Made by a program: the position numbers and the translations under genes. From Plutella xylostella (taxonomy: Eukaryota; Arthropoda; Insecta; Lepidoptera; Plutellidae), in the NCBI RefSeq assembly GCF_932276165.1, contig NC_063995.1, positions 3,100,001 to 3,164,000 of the forward strand: a stretch of DNA of 64,000 nucleotides, read 5' to 3'. The notes under the pieces were generated by a model that did no database searches, was not told the origin of the DNA, and worked only from the letters and a program-made list of their open reading frames with translations. Below are positions 46,501-49,510 of the stretch, in pieces (the first letter of the stretch is position 1; each line of letters begins with the position of its first letter).

Positions 46501-46933
46501 GTGGGTACTGATCAACGTTACGGACTGTAATGTAACATTTCCAGCGAGCATGTTACGCAACGCTGTGTTCTAAAATCGGCTTGTTGCTCGCTTGTTTCCC
46601 CGTAACACTATGTACTGACTGAACGAATACTCGCTGTGTAACATGTCACACCTGTTACACCCACCTTTATGATGACGAAAAGTTACCAAACTTCTAAATC
46701 AACTTATAATATTTCATCATTAGCTTCGGAATGGCTATAATATACATTGGCAACCTTAAAATAATCATATGTTTATTACCAGATACGCGATCCACTTCTG
46801 CAAGAGCATAGACACGGACGAGTACGCTCGCGTGGCGCTGAGCGCGGCCGAGCGAGCGTCCAGCGAGGAGTCGGACTCGGACGCCGACGCCACGCCGCTG
46901 GGCCCGCCGCCCGCCTTCCCCTTCCCCCGGTAG
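1..46933 (+). CDS. HERC2: HERC2, giant HECT-type E3 ubiquitin-protein ligase (5' end outside the window)
   Basis: Seventy-two exons with GT-AG boundaries can be joined; phases agree at every junction and sum to 11,538 bases, i.e. 3,845 residues plus a TAG stop at 46931-46933. Domain order matches animal HERC2: cytochrome b5-like, MIB/HERC2, UBA-like, CPH, DOC/APC10, two RCC1-like propellers (human RLD2 and RLD3) and a C-terminal HECT domain. Human HERC2 has about 4,830 residues, so roughly the first 1,000, including propeller 1, lie before base 1. In animals HERC2 transfers ubiquitin through a thioester on the HECT Cys and acts in DNA-damage signalling, centrosome integrity and protein turnover. 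Segments are listed separately. Oddities are the missing ZZ finger and the many partial exon copies in introns. Identity rests on recognised protein sequence across all domains; exact exon ends are read from splice consensus, not transcripts. Confidence 0.97.
1697..1800. mobile_element. Short inverted-repeat element (MITE-like hairpin)
   Basis: The left end (GGGCGAGGCCCCATTGCTG) is mirrored by the right end (CAGCAATGGGGTCTCGCCCC) around a short AT-rich loop. It lies in the intron before the b5 exon. Superfamily not determined. Confidence 0.6.
1844..2545 (+). CDS. HERC2: HERC2 cytochrome b5-like domain exons
   Basis: Exons 1844-2087 and 2375-2545. The core reads WLVFNGYVYDISNF, then the fold's helices (LVARFRGHDASLAF), ending near FTRHLPKDGEIE. 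This aligns with the human HERC2 segment containing VIDGKVYDI and AQFAGEDP. The HPGG-type His ligand of true cytochromes b5 is not visible, as in human HERC2, so heme binding is doubtful. The second exon continues the helical region and is the source of the partial copies at 2565-2832 and 4510-4632. Confidence 0.92.
2565..2832 (+). repeat. Two partial intronic copies of the 2375-2545 exon
   Basis: At about 2608-2673 is a diverged copy of the exon tail (GCAAGACCGCATG...GACACGGGCTGAAG) with its donor degraded to ATAACC. At 2712-2832 is a much closer copy of about 120 bases of exon tail, followed by an intact GTAGGT donor and the same downstream CATAGAGTAT. Neither has an acceptor at its left edge. 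A third copy lies beyond the foldback element at 4510-4632. Confidence 0.85.
2854..4509. mobile_element. 1.65-kb foldback element with terminal inverted repeats of about 0.6 kb
   Basis: The left arm (about 2854-3480) and right arm (about 3890-4509) are inverted copies of each other; for example ATGCATTATCCGAAAGTCAA near 2930 is mirrored near 4420. Ends read CAGGGTGATTGG and CCAATCACCCGG, with TATA on both outer sides as a possible target duplication. The arms are AT-rich and I see no transposase. The loop holds another dispersed repeat. The insertion separates copies in the exon-tail array, so it probably came after the duplication. Confidence 0.85.
3500..3890. repeat. Dispersed repeat in the foldback loop
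   Basis: It contains CACGTCCCCACTGCTGGGGC, CTCCTTCCAATGAAGGAAG and CCTAGTCCACCACGCTGGCC. The same blocks recur at 5089-5192, so it is a dispersed family. Class uncertain; possibly a LINE- or SINE-derived tail. Confidence 0.6.
4510..4632 (+). repeat. Third partial copy of the 2375-2545 exon tail
   Basis: Resembles 2569-2690 over both intron-like (CTATAGGAGAGC) and exon-like (GCCGCAT...GACACGGACTGAAG) sequence. The donor position reads GCAACC, so the splice site is lost. Confidence 0.75.
4790..6686 (+). CDS. HERC2: HERC2 linker exons between the b5-like and central regions
   Basis: Exons 4790-5035, 5321-5483, 6122-6240 and 6511-6686. The first is Pro/Lys/Arg-rich and low in order. The second (PEHPLEELRRALLAALLHHAGL) aligns with human PEHPVEEVGRLLLCCLLKHE; the third (RSYKE) and fourth (ERARFLLHEVRPAM) align with human RSYKE and ERLRFLFNELRPAV. 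The 5484-6121 intron holds a partial exon copy and a dispersed repeat. Confidence 0.9.
5089..5192. repeat. Second copy of the 3500-3890 repeat family, partial
   Basis: Shares CACGTCCCCACTGCTGGG, CTCCTTCCAATGAAGGAAG and CCACCACGCTGGCCTA with the repeat in the foldback loop. Located in the intron after 5035. Confidence 0.7.
5508..5572 (+). repeat. Partial intronic copy of the 5321-5483 exon end
   Basis: CCCCCGAGCACCCGCTC, then a deletion, then the exon's last about 37 bases (GGAGCACGCGCTCGCCACCG...) and the same GTGAGTC donor. The internal deletion removes most of the exon. Confidence 0.85.
5690..6012. repeat. Dispersed repeat, also present at 12625-12800
   Basis: Blocks such as AGGACCATGAAAAGGCTTGG, ATCGGATTGCTGGTAGTAG and GACATCTATG recur in degenerate form at 12625-12800. 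It is open on both strands for about 80-98 codons, but the protein sequences resemble nothing I know, so I treat it as a repeat. Confidence 0.55.
6903..8371 (+). CDS. HERC2: HERC2 central helical region before the MIB/HERC2 domain
   Basis: Exons 6903-7459, 7539-7663, 7749-8125 and 8205-8371. The first encodes about 186 residues of polar, probably disordered sequence rich in Ser, Asp, Glu and Lys. The others align with human HERC2: IGWMLKE and IIDFALSD against human WLKQ and IAEFALKE, LKYAAMCGI against VQYAMFCGW, and FILSLLALLTEG against FLLVMLSMLTLQ. No catalytic role is known here. Confidence 0.88.
8566..9245 (+). CDS. HERC2: HERC2 MIB/HERC2 domain exons
   Basis: Exons 8566-8705 and 9059-9245. 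GTRVVRGKDWKWGDQDG spans the exon junction and is followed by GRVIGELGDDGWVRVAWDNG and TNSYRMGKEGKYDLKL, a near match to the human HERC2 MIB/HERC2 domain. The second exon has a long partial copy downstream. The 8706-9058 intron shows nothing recognisable. Confidence 0.97.
9411..9766 (+). repeat. Partial tandem copies of the 9059-9245 exon and a flanking unit
   Basis: A unit with GTACTTGGGATGA, GATAATGATGGAGGATC and CAGCTATCA.TGCATTTGCGA occurs twice (about 9411-9530 and 9531-9620). The first ends after about 20 exon bases; the second runs into about 150 bases of exon copy ending at 9766 with a GTAAGA donor. Against the exon the copy shows about five silent changes and one Glu-to-Asp change. 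No acceptor precedes it. Confidence 0.85.
9897..10398 (+). mobile_element. RTE-like LINE reverse-transcriptase C-terminal fragment, disabled
   Basis: The first part encodes ISLFDSIVKSVLLFGCETW and NKLQVFVNKSLRSIQRVFRP, typical of the end of an endonuclease/reverse-transcriptase polyprotein. In other frames follow the tail hallmarks RSRGRPVQTWRRSVENELRA and RKWRTLVETLC. Frameshifts and stops show it is dead. A shorter piece of the same family lies at 39960-40112. Confidence 0.8.
10488..10579. mobile_element. Hairpin MITE-like element
   Basis: GAGTTGCAGAAAGGGACTTT and AGCTAATGT at the left are mirrored by ACATTAGCTTAAAGATCC and TTTCTGCAACTC at the right around a loop of about 30 bases. Confidence 0.7.
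10714..14431 (+). CDS. HERC2: HERC2 exons after the MIB/HERC2 domain
   Basis: Exons 10714-10944, 11899-12017, 12297-12483, 13155-13306 and 14338-14431. Helix-rich sequence corresponding by order to the human segment after GKYDLKL; for example CGALVQLMRQLHDAPQWH matches human VALLRTLHSLTQWN in position. No catalytic motif. For the fourth exon a second candidate lies at 13587-13741; I prefer 13155-13306 because it reads more like the family. The 14432-14749 intron shows nothing recognisable. Confidence 0.85.
11144..11638 (+). repeat. Two decayed copies of the 10714-10944 exon
   Basis: Copy one, about 11144-11274, has lost an internal stretch of about 20 bases but keeps a GTATGT donor. Copy two, about 11488-11635, is longer but contains an in-frame TAA (GCATTAACATAC) and its donor is GTTTGT. 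Flanking sequence (ATTTCAGTGAGTG, CTCTCGACTGTATGACAGCTC) is duplicated too. Confidence 0.85.
12625..12800. repeat. Second, degenerate copy of the 5690-6012 repeat
   Basis: Matches in GGACCATGAAAAG, TCGCTGGTAGTT and GACATCTATCG, in the same order as the copy at 5690-6012. Confidence 0.5.
12958..13040 (+). repeat. Truncated upstream copy of the 13155-13306 exon with an acceptor
   Basis: CCACAG followed by ACAACAGATGGCGCGC and CGCTGGTGCAGCTCATC. Unlike most copies this one keeps the acceptor side and lies upstream. It loses homology before the exon end and has no donor at the expected place. Confidence 0.75.
13432..13741 (+). repeat. Downstream copies of the 13155-13306 exon
   Basis: A short start copy at 13432-13465 (GACAACAGATGGCGCG) and a nearly full copy at about 13587-13741, preceded by CTCCAG and followed by GTGAGG. 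The long copy reads in the same phase to end in QAAQM, like the exon's RVAAQM. A small indel changes its N-terminal residues, so it is either an alternative exon or a recent pseudo-copy. Confidence 0.75.
13981..14259. mobile_element. PIF/Harbinger-like MITE with TAA target duplication
   Basis: Ends read AGGTGCGTCTACGCTAGACG and CGTCTAGCGTAGACCCACCT, with TAA directly outside both. Interior arms are imperfectly inverted. A related truncated copy lies at 14914-15167. Confidence 0.8.
14750..16745 (+). CDS. HERC2: HERC2 exons before the UBA-like segment
   Basis: Exons 14750-14901, 15595-15736, 16210-16332 and 16563-16745. LGVVGGAEFRVRIGQRV aligns with human LAVIGGIDGRLRLGGQV, and VDVYTLRRQQMELLTLCAVR with VDLDLLRCQQLKLYILKAGR. 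TPAELAAAALAVAQQLA matches human KQELEAAALAVCQCLA. A second complete version of the first exon is at 15206-15357, and the second exon is tandemly copied. Confidence 0.9.
14914..15167. mobile_element. Truncated second copy of the 13981-14259 MITE
   Basis: Inverted relative to the first copy over its interior (TTTCGTCGTTCACGGTGTCA, GTGTTCGTCAAAAAAC) and ending in TCGTCTAGCGTAGACCCCCC. The other terminus is missing. It lies between the two versions of the 14750 exon. Confidence 0.75.
15206..15357 (+). CDS. HERC2: Candidate alternative (mutually exclusive) HERC2 exon
   Basis: A full-length, same-phase copy of 14750-14901: both are 152 bases, both follow an AG (GATATCAG here) and end at a GT donor (AAG|GTAGTG). 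The frame is open and the protein differs at three residues by my count (Gly to Glu, Ile to Thr, Thr to Lys) with about eight silent changes. Because 152 is not a multiple of three, including both would break the frame, so only one could be used per transcript. The polypyrimidine tract before it is poor, so it could be an unused duplicate. Confidence 0.5.
15737..16061 (+). repeat. 141-bp tandem copies of the 15595-15736 exon with donors
   Basis: Donors lie at 15737, 15878 and 16019, exactly 141 bases apart. Each unit holds about 98 bases of exon tail plus about 43 bases of intron start (GTGAGTCACTACTACTGCAG). The array ends with a short piece of the exon's beginning (GAATGCGGAGAGCGAGCGGC). 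Since 141 is divisible by three, the frame stays open through the whole array. Confidence 0.9.
16770..16820 (+). repeat. Short intronic copy of the 16563-16745 exon
   Basis: ACAGCGAGGGTACAGGAGGC and CTGCTGCGGCGGCTGCTAG match an internal part of the exon. Here the homology stops before the exon end, so there is no donor. Confidence 0.75.
17008..17523 (+). CDS. HERC2: HERC2 UBA-like segment exons
   Basis: Exons 17008-17106, 17229-17330 and 17408-17523. VQQVIEMGFSRTAVYAAVQS followed by PTVESLVAYLLELP has the MGF and terminal-helix pattern of a UBA domain, and aligns with human VVQLMEMGFSRRNIEFALKS and ALVGWLLDH. It may bind ubiquitin, but human HERC2 is not generally annotated with a UBA here, so this is an inference. 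Confidence 0.85.
17747..20478 (+). CDS. HERC2: HERC2 CPH domain and following MIB-like segment
   Basis: Exons 17747-17866, 19012-19080, 19382-19553 and 20383-20478. PGMTVRCCKAYEG, then ALGDVGQVQKVERD and LHVEWRGLGK, is the CPH domain shared by CUL7, PARC and HERC2, which in human HERC2 and its relatives is linked to p53 binding. FAPGDVVRVRAAVTQPRY, KWGCIDHNSVGTVVG and LTVDFPQQPGWTGQVSEMEL match human HERC2 just before its ZZ finger. Here the sequence goes from MELVTDQ directly to the DOC domain. Confidence 0.93.
17880..18180 (+). repeat. Three intronic copies of the 17747-17866 exon tail
   Basis: Copies at about 17906-17976, 18007-18079 and 18113-18173 repeat GTGTCGGACGTGGTCACGCC to the exon end, each followed by GGGTGAGTG or GGTGAGTG and a G-rich stretch (GGGGGGAGGG). 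No acceptors. Confidence 0.9.
18271..18877. mobile_element. 0.6-kb PIF/Harbinger-like MITE with TTA target duplication
   Basis: Ends AGCCCCATCCACACGCTTG and CAAGCGTGTGGATGGGGCT are exact inverted repeats with TTA outside each. The interior contains further inverted blocks (GGCAAACA, TGTTTGTG). No transposase. Confidence 0.85.
19140..19255. mobile_element. SINE tail fragment
   Basis: TATCTATCTATGTATCCGTG, then CTCTGCCTAGGGGTCGGATGG and GTCGTGTGAGA match the tail of the SINE at 36507-36750; the tRNA-like head is missing. Confidence 0.6.
19574..19723. mobile_element. Palindromic MITE with TAA target duplication
   Basis: GGCCCCCCGCGCACTAGGCA at one end and TGCCTAGTGCGCGGGGGGCC at the other, TAA outside both. 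GCGGCAGCCAGTAAAA is mirrored by TTTTACTGGCTGCCGC inside. Confidence 0.9.
19745..20040 (+). repeat. Three intronic copies of the 19382-19553 exon tail
   Basis: GGGGCTGCATCGATCA and GTCGGCACTGTTGTCGGTAAG occur in copies ending near 19826, 19939 and 20035, each preceded by AACTCTGTCTACCGATGACT and CCGGTGGGG. The last donor has changed to TTCAGTAAG. Confidence 0.85.
20512..20683. mobile_element. MITE related to the one at 42611-42749
   Basis: GTTGCAAAAAAAGGTATACT is mirrored by AGTATACCCCTTTTTGCAA, with TACCCTGCA at the right end. The same terminal motif is found at 42611-42749. Confidence 0.7.
20841..22200 (+). CDS. HERC2: HERC2 DOC/APC10 domain exons
   Basis: Exons 20841-20995, 21142-21354, 21710-21829 and 22096-22200. 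IRLLDGKPHTYWQSSSGTGQ, HWIRIEMRSGVRVRRLGLGV and YYPCIEITLKQNRNIDADVR, then VHGLYINGF, reproduce the jelly-roll DOC domain (human SRLIDGSEPCWQSSGSQGK, HWIRLEI and IEIAIKQC). The last exon is a polar linker to propeller 2. The 21355-21709 intron shows nothing recognisable. Confidence 0.95.
22445..28024 (+). CDS. HERC2: HERC2 second RCC1-like propeller (RLD2)
   Basis: Exons 22445-22600, 25664-25825, 26121-26351, 26602-26725, 26960-27078, 27374-27529 and 27802-28024. RCC1 repeats are obvious: VYVWGLNDKDQLAG, VYSWGEGEDGKLGHG, LYTWGLGEYGRLGHG, VFSWGDGDFGKL, VWTWGKGDYFRLGHG and VWAWGDNDHGQQGNG, each followed by an AxGxxHS or ACGS type strand. Order and wording match human RLD2. Propellers of this type bind protein partners. 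The first intron holds two exon copies and a mariner. Confidence 0.98.
22796..24863 (-). mobile_element. mariner transposon, DD34D transposase, interrupted by an insertion
   Basis: Terminal inverted repeats begin CGAGGGC and continue to GATCGGGAATAG at both ends, with TA outside each. The transposase reads on the minus strand: start at 24690, first 42 residues to about 24565, then a 774-bp insertion (23791-24564), then an open frame from 23790 to the stop at 22861. Motifs are SGDESWIY, HHDNASSHTA and YSPDLSPNDYF, with 34 residues between the last two catalytic Asp, giving DD34D. The rejoined length would be about 350 residues, usual for mariner. Apart from the insertion I see no frame break, so it is young but inactive. 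It interrupts the sequence CCACTACCGGTTA that is uninterrupted near 25146. Confidence 0.95.
23791..24564 (+). mobile_element. Insertion inside the mariner transposase
   Basis: Splits the transposase codons after Lys-Thr-Thr (24565) and before Pro-Ile-Tyr (23790). It contains a (CA)n tract near 23880 and ends with AAATAAATGATTTCTATTCT, a tail also found at 57467-57487, so I take it as the 3' part of a non-LTR element. No clear target duplication was found. Confidence 0.65.
24880..25370 (+). repeat. Two full-length intronic copies of the 22445-22600 exon
   Basis: Copies end at 25063 and 25361, each followed by GTAATGGA. The first shows eight and the second eleven differences from the exon over about 51 codons; by my count all are silent. 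Both lack an acceptor: the sequence before them is GTTTGGCTG or GTTTGGCTGG. Downstream intron-like flanks are much more diverged and carry indels. Confidence 0.9.
25867..25903 (+). repeat. Short copy from the 25664-25825 exon
   Basis: AACAACGTGTCCCTACCACG and AGCCAACACGCACT repeat an internal part of the exon 35 bases after its donor. Confidence 0.8.
25910..26055. mobile_element. Inverted-repeat element sharing units with 41036-41815
   Basis: ACTGCCAGTTTCAATAACTC at the left is mirrored by GAGTTATTGAAACTGGCA at the right. The interior (CAGAATGCAACTTTTTATGT and GTATGATAATAACTG) matches units repeated several times at 41036-41815. Confidence 0.65.
26751..26893. mobile_element. Hairpin MITE-like element in a propeller 2 intron
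   Basis: GGCCGTGTCCCTACTAGGCA and AACTGTTAGCG are mirrored by CGCTAACAGGTTGCCTACTG and GGGACACGGCC. Confidence 0.8.
28300..28530 (+). repeat. Intronic copy of the 27802-28024 exon tail plus intron start
   Basis: About 126 bases of exon tail end at 28450 with a GTGAGA donor, followed by intron sequence also duplicated (TTTCGAGCTCTGAAAACCCC, CTCCGGAATCT). Against the exon I count about eleven silent changes and one Lys-to-Arg change. No acceptor. Confidence 0.85.
28560..28769. mobile_element. MITE with inverted termini
   Basis: AGGAGGTTTGCTTAGCGCCT and AGGCGCTAAGCAAGCCTCCT are near-perfect inverted ends. Confidence 0.85.
28835..34359 (+). CDS. HERC2: HERC2 region between propellers 2 and 3
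   Basis: Ten exons: 28835-28974, 29333-29479, 30937-31050, 31341-31476, 31996-32148, 32470-32637, 32870-32967, 33356-33512, 33797-33966 and 34070-34359. IPGASSLRVVFEQGCSTERR, ATGRIVASRSGREPNDWAQE and ELRWRFTSDGSVNGWGWRFT align with human IPGAKALSIEFDPQCSTERR, GRIVSVRSGRE and DELKWKFISDGSVNGWGWRF. The last exon ends in EDNVKFTKLHDEQLLHWVN. No catalytic motif. The introns 28975-29332 and 32149-32469 show nothing recognisable. Confidence 0.92.
29938..30003 (-). mobile_element. LINE 3'-tail-like fragment in the exon-copy array
   Basis: AGATAGATAGATAAATCATT and TATTTTTCCACTTAAACATA, absent from the sister units. Similar AT-rich tails occur near 5602-5660, 21870-22010 and 28090-28160. Confidence 0.45.
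30135..30242. mobile_element. Hairpin element inside the exon-copy array
   Basis: CTATATCCCATTCCA is mirrored by TGGAATGGGATATAG. It lies just after a copy's donor and is absent from sister copies, so it inserted after that duplication. Confidence 0.75.
31477..31765 (+). repeat. Tandem units of about 112 bp copying the 31341-31476 exon tail and donor
   Basis: The exon tail (CGCGTGCCCGACGCCAACAA...GTGCTCATGG) and its GTGAGAGACAGTTGTAC donor region recur twice more, with donors near 31588 and 31700, plus a trailing fragment. The units are almost identical, so the event is recent. The repeated intron part includes TAGATGGCGCTACATACA. Confidence 0.9.
33214..33337. mobile_element. Hairpin MITE-like element
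   Basis: GCGCGAAACATTTAAACGTA is mirrored by TACGTTTAAATGTTTCGTGC; the outer GGGTGACTT is mirrored less well by AATCACGCTT. Confidence 0.7.
34478..34679. mobile_element. Inverted-repeat element before propeller 3
   Basis: AGTAGAAAAAAGGCGAAAGG and ACTGAGGCACC are mirrored by GGTGCCTCAGT and CCTTCCGCCTTTTTTTCTAC. Confidence 0.7.
34718..39818 (+). CDS. HERC2: HERC2 third RCC1-like propeller (RLD3)
   Basis: Exons 34718-34938, 35201-35295, 35425-35531, 35655-35832, 36065-36188, 37009-37138, 38758-38864, 39206-39333 and 39669-39818. Repeats read VYGWGHNHRGQLGG, VYSWGEGEDGKLGHG, VYTWGKGRYGRLGHG, VWSWGDGDYGKL, VYTWGKGDYHRLGHG and VYTWGDNDEGQLGDG, matching human RLD3 in order. The donor after 35832 is GTTGGT, weaker than usual. 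One intron holds a SINE, another three exon copies. Introns 38865-39205 and 39334-39668 show nothing recognisable. Confidence 0.97.
36507..36750 (+). mobile_element. tRNA-derived SINE
   Basis: The head resembles a tRNA gene: TGGCGTAGTGGTTAG (A box) and GGTTCGATTCC (B box, 36560-36570), then GGCTGGGGCAGATATTTG. The body runs through CTCGGGTCTTGGGTG and a (TATC)n tract to GGGGTCGGATGGCCGTGTG. The same head occurs at 53664-53919, showing a dispersed family rather than a working tRNA gene. Confidence 0.85.
37430..38395 (+). repeat. Three intronic copies of the 37009-37138 exon
   Basis: Copies at about 37438-37560, 37828-37950 and 38279-38393. They end in TCTATACCTG followed by GTGAGA, GTGAGA and GTGCGA. 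All three share GAC where the exon has GAG (Glu to Asp), so they descend from one copy. The intervening intron sequence is duplicated as well. Confidence 0.9.
37990..38120. mobile_element. MITE with TAA target duplication (AGCTGCGTAC family)
   Basis: Ends AGCTGCGTACAGACCG and CGGTCTGTACGCAGCT with TAA outside both. Related copies lie at 45508-45660 and 51752-51812. Confidence 0.85.
39960..40112 (+). mobile_element. Short RTE-like LINE fragment
   Basis: GCGTCGAAGCGTTGAAAACG, AGCGAGGCCAAAAGT and CCTCTGCACCTCTGGGGTGC match the 3' part of the fragment at 9897-10398, with deletions. Confidence 0.75.
40305..46933 (+). CDS. HERC2: HERC2 pre-HECT region and HECT catalytic domain
   Basis: Exons 40305-40427, 40718-40928, 42790-42984, 44181-44353, 44635-44765, 45130-45293, 45848-46002, 46290-46402 and 46783-46933. 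RERQHGPVVELSRV and SVFGQMVARLPHLTPDALLL lead into the N-lobe (VDDCGGGYSESIAEMCEELQ, GIAIRTGSPLSLSLAE). The C-lobe has RFVWGRTRLPR and ESYTCFFLLKMPRYSS; the Cys codon at 46341-46343 is the thioester nucleophile. After AIHFCKSIDTDEYA comes a short acidic Ser/Asp tail, then Pro-rich sequence to the stop. Introns 44766-45129 and 46003-46289 show nothing recognisable. Confidence 0.98.
41036..42440 (+). repeat. Copies of the 40718-40928 exon amplified with an unrelated unit
   Basis: Exon copies lie at about 41130-41172 (short), 41336-41507 (small deletion), 41826-42018 and 42268-42436; the last three keep a GTGGGT donor as in the exon. Between them a second unit (CCTGACAGAATGCTACTTTT, GTCAAAGTCGTATGATAGTA, CTGTCAGCTATCAATAG) is repeated about five times between 41036 and 41815. 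That unit resembles the interior of the element at 25910-26055. Confidence 0.88.
42611..42749. mobile_element. MITE with ACAGGGTGTT termini
   Basis: ACAGGGTGTTACAAAAAGGG and TATACTA are mirrored by TAGTATACCCTTTTTGCAAC and ACCCTGT; the interior CGTGTGCAGCATGTTATATC is mirrored too. Related to 20512-20683. Confidence 0.88.
43090..43850 (+). repeat. Three intronic copies of the 42790-42984 exon tail
   Basis: Copies end with GTTCTTAG|GTGAG at about 43267, 43549 and 43826. Each covers about 146 exon bases from ATGTGTGAGGAACTACAGAA. Replacement changes are few (Thr to Ile, Asn to His, Pro to Gln, about one per copy), against roughly ten silent changes each. The intron-side flank (CAGATCCA.AAG.CGTGGCTTGCC) is also duplicated but more diverged. 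Confidence 0.9.
45508..45660. mobile_element. AGCTGCGTAC-family MITE with TTA target duplication
   Basis: CTCTGCGTACACACCGGCCC and GGCCCGGTGTGTACGCAGCT form the ends, TTA outside both; interior CCAACGAACG and CGTTCGTTGG repeats. Confidence 0.85.
46494..46671. mobile_element. MITE in the last HERC2 intron
   Basis: Ends CATAAAGGTGGGT and ACCCACCTTTATG are inverted copies; the interior (ACATTTCCAGCGAGCATGTT) is imperfectly paired. Confidence 0.75.
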
Positions 46934-48380
46934 AAGACGCCCTGTTGCGTAGCAACCCTGCAGGCCCGGGTGAAACGAGTGGCTGGCTGGTAGAACTGTC
47001 AATACACGCGATAATGAGATCCAAAAGTAAGATTTGTGACGTTACAAGTTTAGGGCGCGATTATGCAACAATATGGAGATGGCGGACAGATGCTGTCACT
47101 CTATGTTCCTTGATAACGCTGTAACTTACTCTTCTCGTAGCTCTGTATAAAGTCCTTCCTTCCTACTCCTACTTATGTAACTGCTGCCATTTTCATGTTG
47201 TTTCGTTATCCGCGCGCGTTATTGAAAATTAACGGCTCACGCTAAGCATTTCGTGTCATAGCCCGAGGCATGATGATGAATATGGTATAAATAAATAAAC
47301 AGCTAATCCTTGGCATGAGGGTCTAATTTTTGGAGTTATGGTTAATGTATAAAGACGCTTACACTCAGTATAGGTATATTATATTTTACCAACAACGCCA
47401 CTCCATGATAGTGAAATTGGCGATAAAGTATTTTAAATTAATATAAAGTGACGCAATAAATCTATACTCTTTACTAGTAATATTTTAAACACGACAACTG
47501 CGCAGTGTCGTAGCTGTAAAATTAGACAGGCTAGACGCTTATTCCCGCGCCATGTAGCATCCCATCCGTAGTGTAGATGTTCATTTGTTTGGCCAGGCTA
47601 GTGCCTTAGGCTCGATTGTTTAGGCAATCACGAGTATACAACGATTAGGTATGTACACTGCCGACATTCCAATAATGTATTAACAGTAGGATGTTAAAGA
47701 TTTATACACCATGCTGGAGTTATGTAGTGTTGGATAATTGTTATATTGGGTCGGAGCTTGAAATAACTGTGATTATTACGAGGCTATGGAATTATCTACA
47801 TATTGCCTTCGCTTTAGATAGACTTTTTAAAGAAAGGTGCATTTTACTAAGAACAAAATATGAAGAAGCTAGTCATTGAATGTTGATTATGGGATATGTA
47901 TGATATTAAAATTCATGTATTCACTAGGTTGTATTGTTTTATGATTATGAAAGCGATTAATAGATTTTGATGTTACAATTAGGTATTCACTAAATGTTAG
48001 ATCTCATTGCTGCAGCTCTGTAGGTGCTAATGCTTCATATTATTTATAATTAAATTTTATACTGAGAGCCATAATATTGCACAAAATACCATATGGCATA
48101 GTAGCTTCTACACCCTATTGGAAAACTATTTTGGACAGTGCTCCTCTTCACCCTACTCTCTACACTACAGTATAGCTCAACCCTGAGTATATTATTCCAA
48201 AGAGTATTTTGACCACAAATTGCAAAATGTATTTTTCAAGACTGCCTCTATGATCAGATCTGATACAAATATTGTAAGCTATATTTTTAATGATTTGTCC
48301 ATTTTAAAATTAAGAACCTATTTATTTCTGTATACCTGTATTCTTTTATCAATAAAAATGTTTACAAACTGAAGCTTTTT
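46934..48380 (+). other. HERC2: Probable HERC2 3' UTR
   Basis: About 1.4 kb of AT-rich sequence after the HERC2 stop with no gene on either strand. AATAAA occurs several times, the last at 48351-48356 just before the convergent DAPIT gene, so alternative 3' ends are possible. Confidence 0.55.
48351..48356 (+). terminator. Candidate HERC2 poly(A) signal
   Basis: AATAAA followed within 25 bases by a GT/T-rich stretch. Earlier AATAAA motifs near 47290 and 47454 are competitors. Confidence 0.45.
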
Positions 48381-48523
48381 GTATTTCAATCTTGTATTCA
48401 AATATAAATAAAAGATATGTATGCTGATGTAATTATATTGCTAAATCATCAAGTAACTGTACAAATTAAGATTTTCAGACAAATATGGTGCTAGAACAAG
48501 TTCAACTTAACTAAAGGTATATT

Positions 48524-48967
48524 TTACTTCTTGGATTTGGGCTTCAGGACATTGTATAGGATGACCACTCCAAAGAATGCATATGTTGCCTTGGCTACCT
48601 GAAAATATAGTAAAAACAGTATATTACTAAATAATCTTGACATAAATAATTTCCAAACTAAGTAGGTATTCATCATATCCGAAGTATGTGAAGCTGTATG
48701 CAGCGTGAAAACCAATAAACATGTGTGGGTGGCAGATGTGGTACATAAATTGTAAATATTCTATATATTGGTTATACTGATAGATTAACCATCATCAGAT
48801 AGTTCCCGGATCTTCGATCAGTAGTATTCATCTTCACATAACCTTCAAAACTGTGCATAATAGCGACTTACATTTGCTCGTCCTCTGTTGGTCACACTGT
48901 TGAAGTGCTTCGCCAGACCCTTCAGCTGGGCCTCTGCCGCGGCATCTGCAGCACTGTCTCCGGCCAT
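48524..48967 (-). CDS. ATP synthase membrane subunit DAPIT, copy 1
   Basis: Two coding exons on the minus strand, 48967-48872 and 48598-48524, join in phase 0 to a 56-residue protein. LKGLAKHFNS, TNRGRANVAKATYAFFGVVI and LYNVLKPKSKK match the DAPIT/USMG5 family (about 58 residues; human has GIKKYFNSYTLTGRMNCVLA). DAPIT is a small single-pass inner-membrane subunit of ATP synthase that helps dimer formation and stability. The membrane helix is roughly residues 33-50. The intron sits between Asn and Val, exactly as in the second copy at 51095-51627. Confidence 0.93.
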
Positions 48968-49510
48968 TCTGTAAATGCGTAGATGAGAAAATGTATTTCA
49001 GGACTTTGTCAGTATTTAATGGTCTGAAATTGTGAACATGACTTTATCTAACGAAATAGATATGCGGGAGGTTTGCACTTATTCCACCAAAACGTTTAGG
49101 GAACTAGCAATTAATTACCTGGAGAATTTAACTTATGTAATAGGCAAATCGACTCCACAGCAACACCAAATTTAATAGTCGAATGGAATGACAGATGCTA
49201 GGTGACAGGTGACAGTGACAGTTCATTTTGATGCAATGACACTGACAGTAAAGATTAATGTACTCTGTGATATCTTCTAGTAGAGTGAGTTCATTATTCT
49301 GAGTCCTAAGCACCCGATATCTTCATGGTGTCTCATACAAACATCATACAAATTAGACGCAGACAATTATTCAGATTTGTTATCCTAGGAACACCCTTGG
49401 GGGATGGGAATCATATAACCGATTTGCTTCCGTTCCCTACACTCCGCATCTCCTTCCACCTCCTACCCTCCAACTCCAACCCTACCTACAGTCCAACTAT
49501 AAAGTCCTGA
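48968..49510. other. Region upstream of DAPIT copy 1
   Basis: About 540 bases with no supported gene. It should hold the DAPIT promoter and 5' UTR on the minus strand; I see no TATA box in a convincing place. Confidence 0.4.
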